64,000 bases of DNA from Limnanthes douglasii subsp. nivea (Eukaryota; Streptophyta; Magnoliopsida; Brassicales; Limnanthaceae), in NCBI GenBank assembly GCA_036936605.1, contig JAUPFV010000002.1, positions 201,213,273 through 201,277,272 of the forward strand, written 5' to 3'. This document shows positions 23,930 through 35,949 of the stretch, one piece after another. How positions within the stretch are numbered: position 1 is the first letter of the stretch; the number at the start of each line of letters is the position of its first letter. The notes beneath the pieces are model-generated. The model saw nothing but the letters and a program-made list of their open reading frames with translations, did not search any database and was not told where the DNA came from. The position numbers and the translations under genes are program-made.

Positions 23930-25120
23930 ATAAGACAACTGGTTGGGCTCTCTAGCGACATGCTTCCAAATATTACATGCTAGAGAGTGTCTTATACCAA
24001 AAAAGTGCAACCCGACCGCTACTGCACTGCCTCGACCAAGCAAAAGCTACCTCAGTTCTGAACAACCTACAAAATGGATAAGTCGGGGCACACTGTGGGT
24101 ATCAAAGTCTAATTCGATGTTTTTTCTAGCAAGTTACTACTGGCCAGAGCTGGCTATAGACGCGGAGAGACTTGTCCAACAATGTCACCAGTGTCAACAG
24201 TTTGCCAATACTGGCATCTCCCGAGCGAGCCGATGAAACTTGTAGATGTTCCTTTCCCTTTTAATAAGTGGTGCATCGATCTTGTAGAGCTACTTCTTAT
24301 GGAAACTGGCAAGCAAAAATTCTTGATTGTCGTAGTGGATTATTTTTCAAAGTGGATAGAGGCCAAAACCCTTTTTAAAACAAGAGCTCAGAAGATATGC
24401 GACTTCGTCCATAATCAAATCCTCACTAGGTTTGGCATACCTCACATCTTGATGACAGACAATAGCCCATAGTTTTAAAATACAGTGGTAACAATGTTTT
24501 GCAAGCATTATAGGATAAGTCAGCATTTCTCCACACCTTACTGCCCGCAGCAAGACGGCCAGGTATAAGCCACCAGTCGCACCATCCTAGAAGGTATTAT
24601 AAAAAATTTGAATGAGCTAAGGGTAAGTGGAAAGATAAGCTGCCCGAAGTCTTATGGGCATATCGAACTACCCCTCGAACAACTACACGCGATACCCCTT
24701 TCACACTTGTTTATGGCAGTAAAACCGTAACACCGACAGAAATAATTGTTCAAAGTTATCAGATAGCCAGCTATGCAATAAAAATAAAGCCATCGATCGT
24801 GCGGTCAATGTAGACCTCATAGAATGGCGTTGTGACCAAGTACGGGTTTGAGAAGAACACCACAAAAAATTGATGTGGGGAAATTTAATGCTCGTCTTAA
24901 GTCGCACAACTTTCAAGAAGAAGACATGGTCATGAATAAGGTTTTTATACGGATACGGCGAGAGAGCAAGAGGAAAATTAGGACCAAAACTGGGATGTAC
25001 CATACAATATTATCACCAAGGGACACAATGAAGCTTATCGCCTTGCCGATGCCGAGGGAAACGCTTTGAAGCATCCTTCGAACATAAACCACCTCAAATT
25101 GTATCGCCAGTCTTTGTAAT
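23930..25120 (+). pseudogene. Integrase of E
   Basis: The zinc-binding part has GAHCGYQSL-like wording near 24090 and CHQCQQFAN at 24185. The core frame 24182-24472 has NKWCIDLVELLLMETGKQKF (first Asp) and ILMTDNSP (second Asp). The Glu position reads QQDGQV-stop-ATSR: GAA/GAG became TAA, so the triad is broken. LPEVLWAYRTTPRTT and the C-terminal NFQEEDMVMNKVF follow, ending at HLKLYRQ-like text near 25110. Confidence 0.85.
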
Positions 25121-25573
25121 CTAGTCGTTGCACTCTTTTCCCCCGCTAATGGCGCGAGAGGGGTTTTTTAATAAGGCATCAGACTGACATTTATCACAAT
25201 AATGAATTTTTTATTCTTTCGCCAATATGTGTGTTTGTTTATTATATCCCTCCGTCCTTACGATCGCGAATGGGTCATTGACCATGCCTACGGGCTACGC
25301 AAGAGGCCATAATAAGCCTAGACCAATGAGTCATATTATACGAAGTGGCACAGTAGCCACGCCTACGAGCTATGTTAAGGCCCTACTGAGCTTCATACCT
25401 TGTACATGGTATAAATTAGCGAACTCATTAAATATCAATTCTCTCAGAGGGCCATGCAATGCATCTCAACGACCTCGCCGTAAACGAAGCTTATGAGAAA
25501 ATATCACTTAATGCTACATAATGAGCCATACTGAGCTCGGTCTTGTAAGAAGCTATCTCGAATGTCATACAAA

Positions 25574-26529
25574 CTAAACCCCTGTGTTGTTTCGCTCCTT
25601 ATATATTTGCTTAATGAGCGCTCGTATACGCTCTGCAGTGGTTGTGTCCCCACTTCCATTCATGGTGACCTTCCCGTCTTTGGAGATTTTCAACTCGGAC
25701 ACTGGCCACAACCCAGCGAGCAGATAGTTTAATTGAGTAAATACCCGAGATGGCTCCTGCAACCAAGTAGAGCTTGCTAAGTTGGCTACTAGAATTAAGG
25801 GATTCTTATATTCCTTCGATAGGTCTTCTCTCCACCACTTTTGATGCTTTCCCTCACCTGCACAAATGAACAATAGGGTCAACATTTGGATTTACCACTC
25901 AGTACCATACAAAGCTTTCAATTTTTTCTTGCACTTCACTTTCCACCTCTGTTCTAGTTGGAGGTACATAAAAGCACTATCATGCTCCCAATTCCTCGAC
26001 ACAAACACGAAATAGTATTTTCTAGTTTTTGTCAGACCTAGGAAGTTTTACTATCTTTCTCACCCCAGTTAGTTGAGTATATAAAAAGAGAGACTTAGCT
26101 AGTTTGGCTACATCAATGGAAATAAGTAAGCCTGCCAAACATACCTTAATATTTAACAAGCATGAGCTTCGCACAATGCCTAACAACATTCTCCACCCAT
26201 TCACAGCCAACTGTGTGGCACATATGCCTATCACAGAAAAAGTCATATATAAGCGGTGGGAGGGGCAGCCATAGTCCACAGTCGAATATGGTGGTAAACA
26301 AACAAGTTTCGTTATCTTGAGCCTGATAGGGGTGCGTACCAACCGTCGGTACCCTCACTATTACATCAGTAGGTATCCCACATACAACCCTAAAACTTAG
26401 TAGCCTACTGTCATCGAGATAACCGTATTTGGGGGCCCACCGGGAAAATTAATTTTCTAGGTCTCTCGGATCTTCAAATTCAGACTCTACTGTTTTCACC
26501 TTCTGATTCTAAGCTTTTTTTGGAGCCAT
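25574..26529 (-). pseudogene. Antisense ORF of E
   Basis: The start ATG is at 26529 (MAPKKA). The N-terminal domain is well kept: WAPKYGYLDDSRLLSFRVVC, GIPTDVIVRVPTVGTHPY, ETCLFTTIFDCGLWLPLPPL and MCHTVGCEWVENV. The open frame 25885-25574 supplies HQKWWREDLSKEYKNPLI and STWLQEPSRVFTQLNYLLAG. Several stops occur in between. Motif order and wording resemble the plant 'putative gypsy type transposon' family. It is the best copy of this antisense protein here. Confidence 0.8.
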
Positions 26530-27146
26530 TGTGTTTGTTCAAGTGACTGTAATGAGCCAACATAAGGTGTGAGAACAATTAAATGGAAGGATTATTCACG
26601 GGAGAGCGCCACTATCAGTGAATAGGGTTTTATTTCAGTTGGTATATGAAAGATATGATCAACGATTATGCACAAGCCAAAGGTTTTTTTTCCTAAGATC
26701 AATGATAGATGAGAAACAGACTTCTTGAAAGGATGCCTTTGTGTTGTATAATTAATAGAATTTTATTCACCAAATTAAAATTTCTTGTGATTTAAAACTT
26801 CAAGTATTTACCAAGTTTAAAAGGGTTTAAAAATTCAAATTCACTCCACACCCCATGCGTGATTTGATTACGGTTGTCACTTATCAAGAAATCCCCTTAA
26901 GTTTCCACCAAAACCCAAGCGACAGAAATTAAAATGGTTTTGGTGTCGGAACTGCCATCACCAACGCGTGGCCTAGATAATTGCAACGTGTCACCCTACC
27001 ATTATAAATTTTGACATACGCTATCATAATGTACCATACGTCAACATAATTACACATTATAGATGATAAGCGACTCTGTATCATCTATACTGTTTACTTT
27101 ATTGATTTAATGATGATAATATATAATCCATAAAGTAAGGGGTGCC

Positions 27147-27339
27147 TGATAAAGGGGTATCCACCGACTAGTAAGTCAGAGGATATCCGAGCATATGGAA
27201 TAAAGAGAAGACCTAATCAACATTAAAACCGAGTTAATTATACGACAGACTGAGTAATCGAGCGAGGGCGACGACGAAACTTCCATCCTCGAAGTCTATA
27301 TGAGGAAATCAGACCTTTCAACAAGATAATAGAATGTCA
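27147..27339 (+). repeat. Third LTR of tandem D-E
   Basis: Starts TGATAAAGGGGTATCCACC after TAAGGGGTGCC and ends near AATGTCA. It shares the start, GGATATCCGAGCATATGGAAT and AACAAGATAA with the other two LTRs, but its middle has drifted much more, so it is older or from a different copy. Confidence 0.6.
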
Positions 27340-28160
27340 GACGAGGTTAGTAAACCTAGCAAACTACATCAGGGTGAGCATACGGTTCATCGAGCATCAA
27401 ATAACAAAGATGAGAACAGGAAAAATAACAAAAGGAGAGCTAGGGGCTTAGCTCGGTTTATAGCGCAGATAAGACCAACTGGGAGGGGGGGTACATACAA
27501 AAATAAATCCGCATTGATTAACCAGTCAACCCACTACAGTTATGGTCATAAAATTAGGCTTCATGATGTAAATGTACATATAACGTAATAGTTAATGGTG
27601 CGATGATTTAGGGATGATATGTAACTACTAAATGGTGTATAAATAAATGAATAAAGAAAATACAATGTAATATCTCTTCTCTAATAAATAAAAATTGACT
27701 ACTTGGCACTTCTTTTGTTAGTTTTTTACATAACAAGAACGAGGTTCTCTCAAAGCGTGCAACTAAGTTGATCAATCAGGATTCAGGGTTTCTAATTAAA
27801 GTCGAGGAGTAATTTATTGCCAACAACAAAGTTATTTTTAAGAACAATACTATCTTATATGAGGTGACTTGTTTGAGGCTAGATCTGGAGTATACTCAAA
27901 GGTGGCAGAATAATATTATTTCAAATGCGTACGCTGATGGCCAAAATAAGGCACTGGGAAAGATGAATCCAAACATGGGGCGGGTTTGGAAATATACCAT
28001 AATCGAGCTGTAGAGACTGAATGCCGACTTGGAGCTGGACCAATTCAAGAAATTTTCCAAAGATGAAGAAAAGCCATGAGTTACAAATGATGAATGATAA
28101 GAAGAAGAGATGGCGGAGAACGTGACGGAGGTTGTCACCCTCTTATTACAAAAATTCCCC
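27340..28160 (+). pseudogene. Antisense ORF of element B, distal part
   Basis: It lies between the last D-E LTR and the end of B's pol, on the plus strand. An open frame from 27334 has a basic stretch (ENRKNNKRRARG). A later part at 27740-28160 reads LYEVTCLRLDLEYTQRWQNN and ends in an acidic, helix-like segment (EEEMAENVTEVVTLLLQKF). Its position fits the continuation of the frame broken at 15789, but the join could not be proved. From 28165 to 28750 nothing is recognised. Confidence 0.5.
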
Positions 28161-28751
28161 CATCATTCGTGGGGTTAGCTGCTGACCCCCCTACTAGTTG
28201 TTCTGATGCAGTGCCTGCCAAGACTGGATGAGCGTAGGGACCCTCTAGAAATGATGGATGTACTGTGGAAAATAATTCATAACTGTATTGTTTAACCAAA
28301 CCATCTTTTGTACTGTTTTTGGTATATGTTTTATAGCTTCTGTTATCCCTAACATGTTTTTATAGACTATGACTTTTTACTCAGTTCGATTTGATGAGTT
28401 ATGTAGATCGCGCTCAAAATGACCCCTAATATAGCCTTCGAGGATTGTGATATAAACTATTTCACTTTATTGACTGTACTTAACCAAGGCTTAGTGTGGT
28501 CCATTGGTAGCCAAATATGCACGACCAATTTTAGTTTTTTTTGTTTTTATTGTAGTTGGGGATACCCACCCCCTTTCTGTTTGATAATTATTAATTCTCA
28601 AAAATTATTATTTTTAAAGGAAACAAAGAATAAAATAGTACGCACAAAACCTTGGCAAAATAAGGTGACTTCATTGATAATATTGGTTTACAATATGCCT
28701 CGTTAAAAACCCTTAAGTGTAAACAAAAGGGGAAAAAATGCACATCCGCTT

Positions 28752-29840
28752 TTAAGTAGAATGATAATACATTTTCAAATGATTTCTATTCCATAAGTAT
28801 TTCAATGTATTACCTTCTATGTCTTCGAGTCTATAGGCCCCATGATGTCCTTTAAAAACGATTATATATGGTCCATCCGAGTACATACCCAAGTTACCTG
28901 TATTTTTGTCATGCACTCGCTCGATAACCTTTTTCATTACTAAGTCACCTACATCGAAATTTTGATGCTTAATTTTGGAGTTAAATCTGCTTCTCATTAA
29001 GATTTTATAATGCTCTGATCGTACCCTCACTTGATCTATTCTTTCCTCTATGATATCAATCGATTGTCGCTCTTGATCATCCAGATGCTCCGAGTAATTA
29101 ACCACCCTATGGCTTGGTATTATAATATATGTCGGTACTACTACTTTCATTCTATATACCAACGATAAATGTGTATGTCATTTTGCTGTATAGTCTGGTA
29201 TGCCCACAATACCTCAGCTCATTGTCTGGTCATTTCCCTTTTGATCATTCTAGCTTATTCTTTATTCCTTATAAGATAGTTATATGTGTGTCACCTTGAC
29301 CTGGCCATTCACCTAGGGGTAGTATGGCGTGGAAAAATATTGAGTGATCCTGTGCTTGTGACAGAATGTCTCCATTGCCTCATTCGGAAAAAGCGGTCCG
29401 TTCTCGGTCATGAGGATACTTGGAATTCTAAATCTTGATAGGATCTTACTTTGTAGGAAGTCACATGTTTCTTGGGACCTCGTATTTGCCAAAGCCTTAG
29501 CCTCCAAACATTTAGAGAAGTATTCAACTTCTACCATAAGGAAATTTCGCTTACCCATAGCAATTGAGAGAGGTCCTACTAAATATATCCCCCACTTATC
29601 AAAGGGCATGACGCCTGCACTATACTCGTTGGCTCACTGGACATATGTTTCTTGCTGGAAAATTGTTGACAAGGGTGACATTTTTTTACCAAGTCTTGAG
29701 AATCCGAGGCTAACCTGGGCTAGTAATACCGTGATAGTATAAATTTTCTTATCAAGCTCTTATAGCCAAAATGAGCACATGCCTCCCCTTCGTAGAACGA
29801 TGGTATGAATCTAGAAGTACGAACCCATTTTTTTTAGATT
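28752..29840 (-). pseudogene. Integrase of element B, all catalytic acids lost
   Basis: The core frame 29609-29313 starts MPFDKWGIYLVGPL (Asp to Tyr), has ILMTENGPLF (Asp to Glu) and then NGQVKVTHI (Glu to Lys). The C-terminal frame 29162-28752 (FNSKIKHQNFDVGDLVMKKV; HLKMYY end) is long and open. The N-terminal zinc-binding part is degraded (29640-29840). With D, D and E all replaced it cannot act. Confidence 0.85.
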
Positions 29841-29849
29841 TGATGACTA

Positions 29850-30960
29850 GAATGAGGGATAACTTTTCTAGGTTGAGGTACCTTTTTTCTACATTAACTA
29901 GCCCTTTGATGAAGTAATAGACTAGCCTCTCGACTCTTATCGTCTCTCGCACCAGCACCCCGCTCATAGCATAAATTAATATGCTGACAAATACAAGCAG
30001 ATGCGTTGTAATGGGTTTGCTGCCTTAAGGACTTCTAGAGATAATAAGTATTCTTTCAACGCTTGGAAGGCTTCGTCACATTCACTCATCTAGGTAAACT
30101 TTTTGGCGCACTTTAGGATATTGATAAAGGCTGACATTTGTCTGATGATCTATAAATAAACCGCGAGAGGGCAGCCAAACGTCCCATTAGATGTTGTACC
30201 TATTATATGTTCCTTGGAGGTTTCATATCTTATAACACCTTCAGCTGAGAGGGGTCGGCCGCGATACCTCTTTTACTAATAATAAAACCCATAATATTTC
30301 CATTACGAACATCAAAAGAACATTTAAGAGGATTAATAATTTTCAATCCACACCTTCGCAGCGTCTGGAAGACCATTTCTAAGACTTCAAGTTGCTTCTC
30401 TTCTGAGCTCCTCTTCATGATCATAATATCAATGTAGGCCTTCATATGCTTGCCCAACTATCCTTTAGAAATCTTGTTGACGAGCCTCTGATACTCCGAT
30501 CGAGCGTTTTTTAGTCCAAATGGTATGACGTTGTAGCAGCAGAGGCATCGTTTGGTGTGAAAGATAGTGTACTCCTCATCTACTGGCTTTATTTTAGTTT
30601 ACAATGAATATGCGTCCATGAACTATAGGTACTCTTTTACGGAAGGGATATCTATTAGTTGGTCAATTCTTAATAGGGGAAAGCATCCTTTGGGAAAACT
30701 CGGTTAAGATTTGTGAAATCCACACACATGATCCATTGCGTATTCTTCTTTTTACCAACACCGCGTTGGCAATCCAAACAGGGTATTACAGTTTTCTGAT
30801 ATGACCCAACATGACTAACTTTTCAACCTCTCTGAATATTGCTTCCGACTTTTCTAGAGAAAAAACCCACCGTTTTTGCCTTACTGGCTGAACATTACTA
30901 TCGAGCTAGTAAATGAGAGATAACAGTTGGGTCTACACCTGTGAATTTCTTAGAATCCCA
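29850..30960 (-). pseudogene. RT and RNase H1 of element B
   Basis: Blocks: QPVRQKRWVFSLEKSEAI, WIMCVDFTNLNRVFPK, VIPFGLKNARSEYQRLVN, then MGKHMKAYIDIMIMK (30457-30230), where the second active-site Asp of YIDD is Ile. RNase H1 remains only as LVYYFIKGL and KRYLNLEKLSLILV at 29967-29850. The second RNase H is missing: sequence passes directly into IN. Confidence 0.8.
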
Positions 30961-31179
30961 CACAAATACATCATTATTTTCCTACAAGAAAGTTATCAGA
31001 CTGCTTTTAATGTTTTGTTCAAGTTTGTTACCTATCTTCACAATATTGCCTTCGTCCAATGTTACGCTTTATTCTTCTAGTGGGGTTCCTCCTCCTCATC
31101 ATTTTCTCTAGGGTTGTCCATTTCTAAATTATTTCCATCGATCGGTCCATGGCAACCCCATACCCCAGAGTTCATTAAT

Positions 31180-31830
31180 TTCTATTCTGTTTTGTTGGAA
31201 AGGTCCAACTGCCTCACTTGTCTCTAGTTTCCTCTTATTATACCCACCAGAATTGGCCATTGAGTATTTGATGCACTAACTAAATGAGCAAGCTGTTTCC
31301 TCGAGCTTATGAGGCTACAATCTTCCTAGTATAGTGTTGTAGGAGTTGGGGCCTCTGAAATCATAAACAAGGTATGGATCATCTTTTTGGTGTTGTCGTG
31401 CCCGAATGTGACTGGAAGTTTAATCTCTCATATGCATTTGGTTGATTTAATCGTAACTGACAAGTTGTCTATCTGTCATTTTGTAAGGCGACACTCCCAG
31501 CATATGTCGTATCTTTCCTTAGATATAATGTTTGTTAAACTGCCATTATCAATTACTATTCTCGTTAACATGACTCCCGAAGTGTTGTCACTGATCATTA
31601 GTGCATCCTCATGGGGTGTGCTAATTTCTCTTAAGTCATTTTCGTTGAAGGTCAAATCTACGACTGGCTCCCTAAAGTTGTATATGAAGAGCCAACAACT
31701 AGATAAATATCAAGGTCCTTATGGTTTCACTTCCGCGCTGCGGGGTCGGTTCCTGACAAAGTATCGCCTCACAAGATCATATATAACCATTGTTTATTTT
31801 CCATAGGTTTGTCTAATTTCTCCGTGGGTT
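31180..31830 (-). pseudogene. Protease and end of gag of element B
   Basis: The minus strand gives GEIRQTYGK (gag-PR linker), IVIDNGSLTNIISKERYDIC (protease motif, DTGSS drifted to DNGSL), LPVTFGHDNTKK and YNTILGR. Several frameshifts. The gag capsid C-terminus and zinc knuckle that should precede it are missing at the junction with C. Confidence 0.75.
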
Positions 31831-31833
31831 CGG

Positions 31834-32400
31834 TGTTCTTGTATATTTAGTTCTATAAAGTGAAAGAGAGAATGGTTTTAGAGAGAGAAAGTAAAAGTAA
31901 AAAGTAGTTTAATTCAAAGAAAGTATCACCATTTGTATTAACAACCTCAGACTTTATTTATATGCGTTCAGACTTAGTGTAACAAAATTAGTTACACAAA
32001 TAGATTAATTGCAATTTAGCCCCTATCTTTACAAAAATTCTAAAATTTGTCATATATCTTTACAATTGGTTATGCAACACTTTAATTCATTAAATTTAAT
32101 CCCTCAACATTCTATCTCCTTATAAATAACCCCCTAGTTCTTATGAAATACAATAAATAAGGACTACTTATCACTTCAGAAATCATAATAATCAGGAAAT
32201 ACCCATTGCCAAGTTTATTCTGCTTAGAACGTAAATCACTTCAAAAGTACTTAAATTCATGTTTATCCTCTTTGAATACATTTGTACGTGCATATAGTTT
32301 GAAATTTTCTTAATCCAATCTCCTCAAATAAATGTTTATGTAGAAGCATGAGCTGACTTTTTCATAACGGGCATAAACGTTTTGTATGGAGTGGTACGCA
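31834..32400 (-). repeat. 3' LTR of C (inner edge uncertain)
   Basis: Left edge at TGTTCTTGTATATTTAG. Alignable to 39412-39655 for the first ~250 bp, and more weakly to the LTR of A beyond (CCCTCAACATTCTATCTCC region). The inner edge before the antisense ORF is a guess. Confidence 0.65.
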
Positions 32401-32929
32401 TGCGATGAATCATTTTTATTTATTCAATAGACTTACCACTAGGGCTGACAGTTTACAAACGTCGCACTATCCCTTTTACACACAAACGTTTGGTCTTCAC
32501 TTCTTCAACTTTTCTAACACCATCCTCTCTATCCTGACTCTTCTATAGTCTTTCGTTCTTTACCTCACATGAAATTGATAGAGAGAAAATTATCCTTGCC
32601 TGAGAGAATCCTTTGCTACCCTTCTATGAGTAACCAATTTCTTGTCTACCTTTGCCAGAGAAGTCATAGTTTCCAACCAATCTTCAAGTTAGTATATGAA
32701 AATATGTTCAAAAACCAAAACACCCAGAAAACCAGTTTCCCCAAATCCCGAGAAACTAGTTTTTGGTGCTTCACGATTACTTTGTATCAGTGAAAGGGCT
32801 GAGGAGTACATAGTTGCAGGGTTGATAAGCAACGCTCCTTGATTTTCCACTAAAACCATATATTACGGTAATTTCAATCCAAGAGAAAGAAAACTAATGC
32901 CTATAGAAGAAAAATAACACCTTGAAAAC

Positions 32930-33943
32930 TACTCATGCTAAGATAACAAATTGTTTTGTTGAAGAAACTGCCTTTGAAGTTTCTCATACCAAAATTTTAA
33001 GCATTGCAACAGAAGATCATTGATGAGGAATTGAAATAGATGATAATCAAGTAGGAATTTAAACAGATGACAACCAAGGAGGAACGACAGCTAAAGATCA
33101 CCGAGGAAATGGCCAATTCTTTCCTGACAATGCCTATAGTGAATACGAGCTTCAAGCTCTTTACAAAGATATGTGTCCGAAGGTTCAAGAAATGCAGGAC
33201 CAACTTCGAAAAATTGTCCATCAGGTTACTTGCACTACAATTTTTCTCCAATCTTGCAGCAACAACAAAAACATTATGCTCAGAAGTAAATTCTTCTCGA
33301 AGACATTTGGAGAACAAGGCTAAAGAGATGGTTTGATATAAGAGTGATGTTGCATCAGAGAAAATACTAAGAGAGAGTTTTGGGAAATATATCGATGAGC
33401 AATTTCGCATATTCCAAATTGACAGGTCGTAATACATCCATGGAGCGATCCAACTTAAACGTCATCTTCACTCTATACATGATCAAAAACTGGAGGAGAT
33501 CAAGACTTCTCATGAGGCTAAGATACAAGATCTTACGTCCAAGAATGCGAAGGAATTATCCGAGGAGTAGCAAAAATACTCTACTCTTCAAGAATATTTA
33601 AAGAAGAGAAGAAGAAGCTGACAAGTGATATGGCCGATCTCAAGACTTCCTTTGGGAAATAAAAGGAAATTGCAATAGAAGGAGCCAAAACTGAGTGTGG
33701 GAAAGACACATGGGCTGCTATAAAGAATGCCAAGGAGCAGCAATCATTCAAGTTGTTTCATGAAATTCACGCAGTGTTCCCCAAGATAAATATGTATAGC
33801 TTATGAGAGTTAATCCTCATAGACAATCGACCCAGTGAAGCCTTTGATCATATCCCCACTGATTCCTCCGAGGAGATGGAATCATAAGAAAATGAAACTA
33901 ATGAAGGAGATTCTCTAGAAGAGAATTTTGAAGACAAATAACT
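32930..33943 (+). pseudogene. Antisense ORF of C
   Basis: Plus-strand frames between the 3' LTR and IN. Pieces: 33067-33336 (KEERQLKITEEMANSF), then in other frames KLEEIKTSHEAKIQDLTSKN, AKELSEE and TLQEYLKEEKKKLTSDMADL-like text, a long Lys/Glu/Leu-rich coiled-coil pattern. The end reads SFKLFHEIHAVFPKINMYSL, then an acidic tail and a stop at 33943. Tail order matches element A at 1-276. About five frame changes or stops. Unlike B/D/E, I do not see the PxPGEHP-type N-terminal domain. Confidence 0.65.
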
Positions 33944-34187
33944 GCTATTTTTTCCCTTTGTTGTTTTTTTGTTCCAAATCACTAGGTGTTTTGTTATGAC
34001 TTGTTTTTATGAATGCTTAGATGTTTAGCATTCATAATATCTTTTAGTAAGGTCGGATTATATTTTATGAATTAGTAATTTTCCTTTTTTTTTATATTAT
34101 TCGCCCTATTACAAAAACTTATAATTTTAATAACAAAGTCATTTTTACCTCGAATAATAACATGTTTGTTTAAAGGAATAGAAACAC

Positions 34188-34190
<3 letters not shown>

Positions 34191-34250
<60 letters not shown>

Positions 34251-34321
34251 CGTTTAGAGAATGTAGCACCTTGAATATGTATGATGCGTTTAGAGAATGT
34301 GGCACCTCGAATATGATTGTC
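34191..34321. repeat. (TA)n microsatellite and adjacent 36-bp tandem duplication
   Basis: About 28 TA units run from 34191 to 34247. Directly after, GCGTTTAGAGAATGT-GCACCT is repeated as two 36-bp units (34250-34285, 34286-34321). It lies between antisense ORF and IN in C; A has no such repeat. Confidence 0.9.
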
Positions 34322-34571
34322 TGTTCGAAAAATGTTAATAATGACCGTTTAACACTTCAGCTTAATTACTCTTCGTCAACAACTTCAAAGATGATGAGTC
34401 TTTGAATAGTTACCAAAATTATTGAAATACTTATGTTTTAAACAACCATTGGCCAAAAAAGAATTTTATTAATATTTTCGAATATTGACATAACACCTCA
34501 TCAAAACCTCCATGGGCCAACAAAGTAGGAAAAAGTATGTTAATTATTAAAAAAATATTCAAAACAAAGCA

Positions 34572-35900
34572 TTATTCCCAATAAAGCTTCAGGTTCTCTA
34601 TATACCAAGGATGTTGAAGCATTTTACCTTGCTCATCACAAAGATGATGTGTACTCGACTTCATCCTCTCTATAACCATATAAGAACCCTCCCAATTTGG
34701 GGCCATCTTTCTGAAACGTTTCTCCTTTGTATGAAGAAATACTTTTCTCAAGACTCTGTCTCCTTCTTTGAAATCCCTCATTCTCACCTTCGAATTGTAC
34801 CGGTTCCTCATCGTTTGATATTGAGCCATATTCAAATGAGCTCTAACTATTTTCTCTTCGATCAAATCTAGCTTTGTTCTATTTGTCTCTTCATTCCCCT
34901 CTTCAAAATATTACAGTACCCTATAAGAAGGTAAAGTAGATTCTACAGGACTAATAGCATTCATACCATAAACCAATGTAAAATGGGTTTCTTGAGTAGC
35001 CTCTCAAGGAATGGTACGATAAGCCCACAATATCTCTTGTAGATAGTTAGGCCATTTTCATGCAGCACCTGTTAAATTCTTCTTCAAAGTTAGAATAGAT
35101 ATATTGATCACTTCTACCTGGCCATTTTCTTGTGGACAAAGTGGCGTCAAATAACACTCTGTTATTCCCCTTGAAGCACAAAAAGAAGTAATTTCTCTAT
35201 TGTCAAATTGAGCCTTATTATATGTGGTGATTTTTCGAGGAACCCTAAAACAGAAACAAATATTATTCACAATGAACTTAATAACATCATTTGCCTTTGT
35301 TCTAGAAAATGGTTCAGCCTCTGACCATTTCGAAAAATAATCCACTGCTACAATGATCATCTGATGCCCCCTAGAAGCCATAAGCAATGGCCTTACCAAC
35401 TCTATTCCCCATATGTCAAAACGAATAACTTTGGAAATAGATGTAAGTGATACTGATGGTTTGTGAATAGAATGGGCAAAGCACTAACAAGTATCACAAC
35501 CTCGGACTAGAACTTTAGCATCATTCATAATTGAAGGCTAATTATACCCTACTAACAAACCCAGAAGTGTCAAGACTTGAAACCATAATGTGTTGAACTC
35601 TCACTATCATGCAACTCAGATAAAATCCCTTGAGACTCTTGTTTTCCCAAACAACGTAACAATTGTCTGCTCAAAGATTTTTTGTATAACACTCAATCCA
35701 ACACAACATAGCCATGAGATTTATACCTTAATTTTTTAGCCAACTCTAGATCTTGAAGAAACATTGCGCTTAGCAAAAAATTAAGAATATCAAACCTCCA
35801 ATCACCTCGAATTATTTCTGGAGTGACAGATACCTTCTGATCATATTTACATTATTTTGATCGTATTTGAATAGATGGACTCTCTTGTAACAATATCCAA
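34572..35900 (-). pseudogene. Integrase of C
   Basis: The zinc-binding region at 35540-35900 is poor. The core at 35430-35058 has IWGIELVRPLLMAS (Asp to Glu), KITTYNKAQF (Asp to Tyr) and ENGQVEVINIS (Glu kept). The C-terminal frame 34865-34572 is open and ends HPWYIENLKLYWE, very close to A (HPWNIQHLKLYWE). Two of three catalytic acids are gone. Confidence 0.85.
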
Positions 35901-35949
35901 GGATATTAATCTGTATATGAAATTGTTGTCAAAGAGTCAGCAACTGTGT

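Larger units (their letters stand above)
15790..27339 (+). mobile_element. Tat-type tandem D-E: LTR-D-LTR-E-LTR inside B
   Basis: Three ~200-bp LTRs in one orientation (15790, 23042, 27147) enclose two internal regions. D (15995-23041) has gag, PR, RT and both RNase H but no IN. E (23245-27146) has only the start of gag, the second RNase H and IN. Both have a minus-strand antisense ORF and a polypurine-like tract before the next LTR (ATGGGGGAGCCC; TAAGGGGTGCC). The middle LTR serves both. The inner leader repeats at 15995-16190 and 23245-23440. No target duplication was found. Confidence 0.8.

Noticed and set aside
15785..27345. Target site duplication for the D-E tandem
   Set aside because: Bases before 15790 (AGTTT) and after 27339 (GACGA) do not match; the right LTR edge is too drifted to place exactly.
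27334..27588. Independent host gene on the plus strand (84-codon ORF, basic)
   Set aside because: It starts inside the third D-E LTR and has no splice, promoter or family support; best treated as part of B's antisense ORF or chance.
34191..34247. (TA)n tract as a regulatory element or origin
   Set aside because: A plain microsatellite inside a decayed retroelement.
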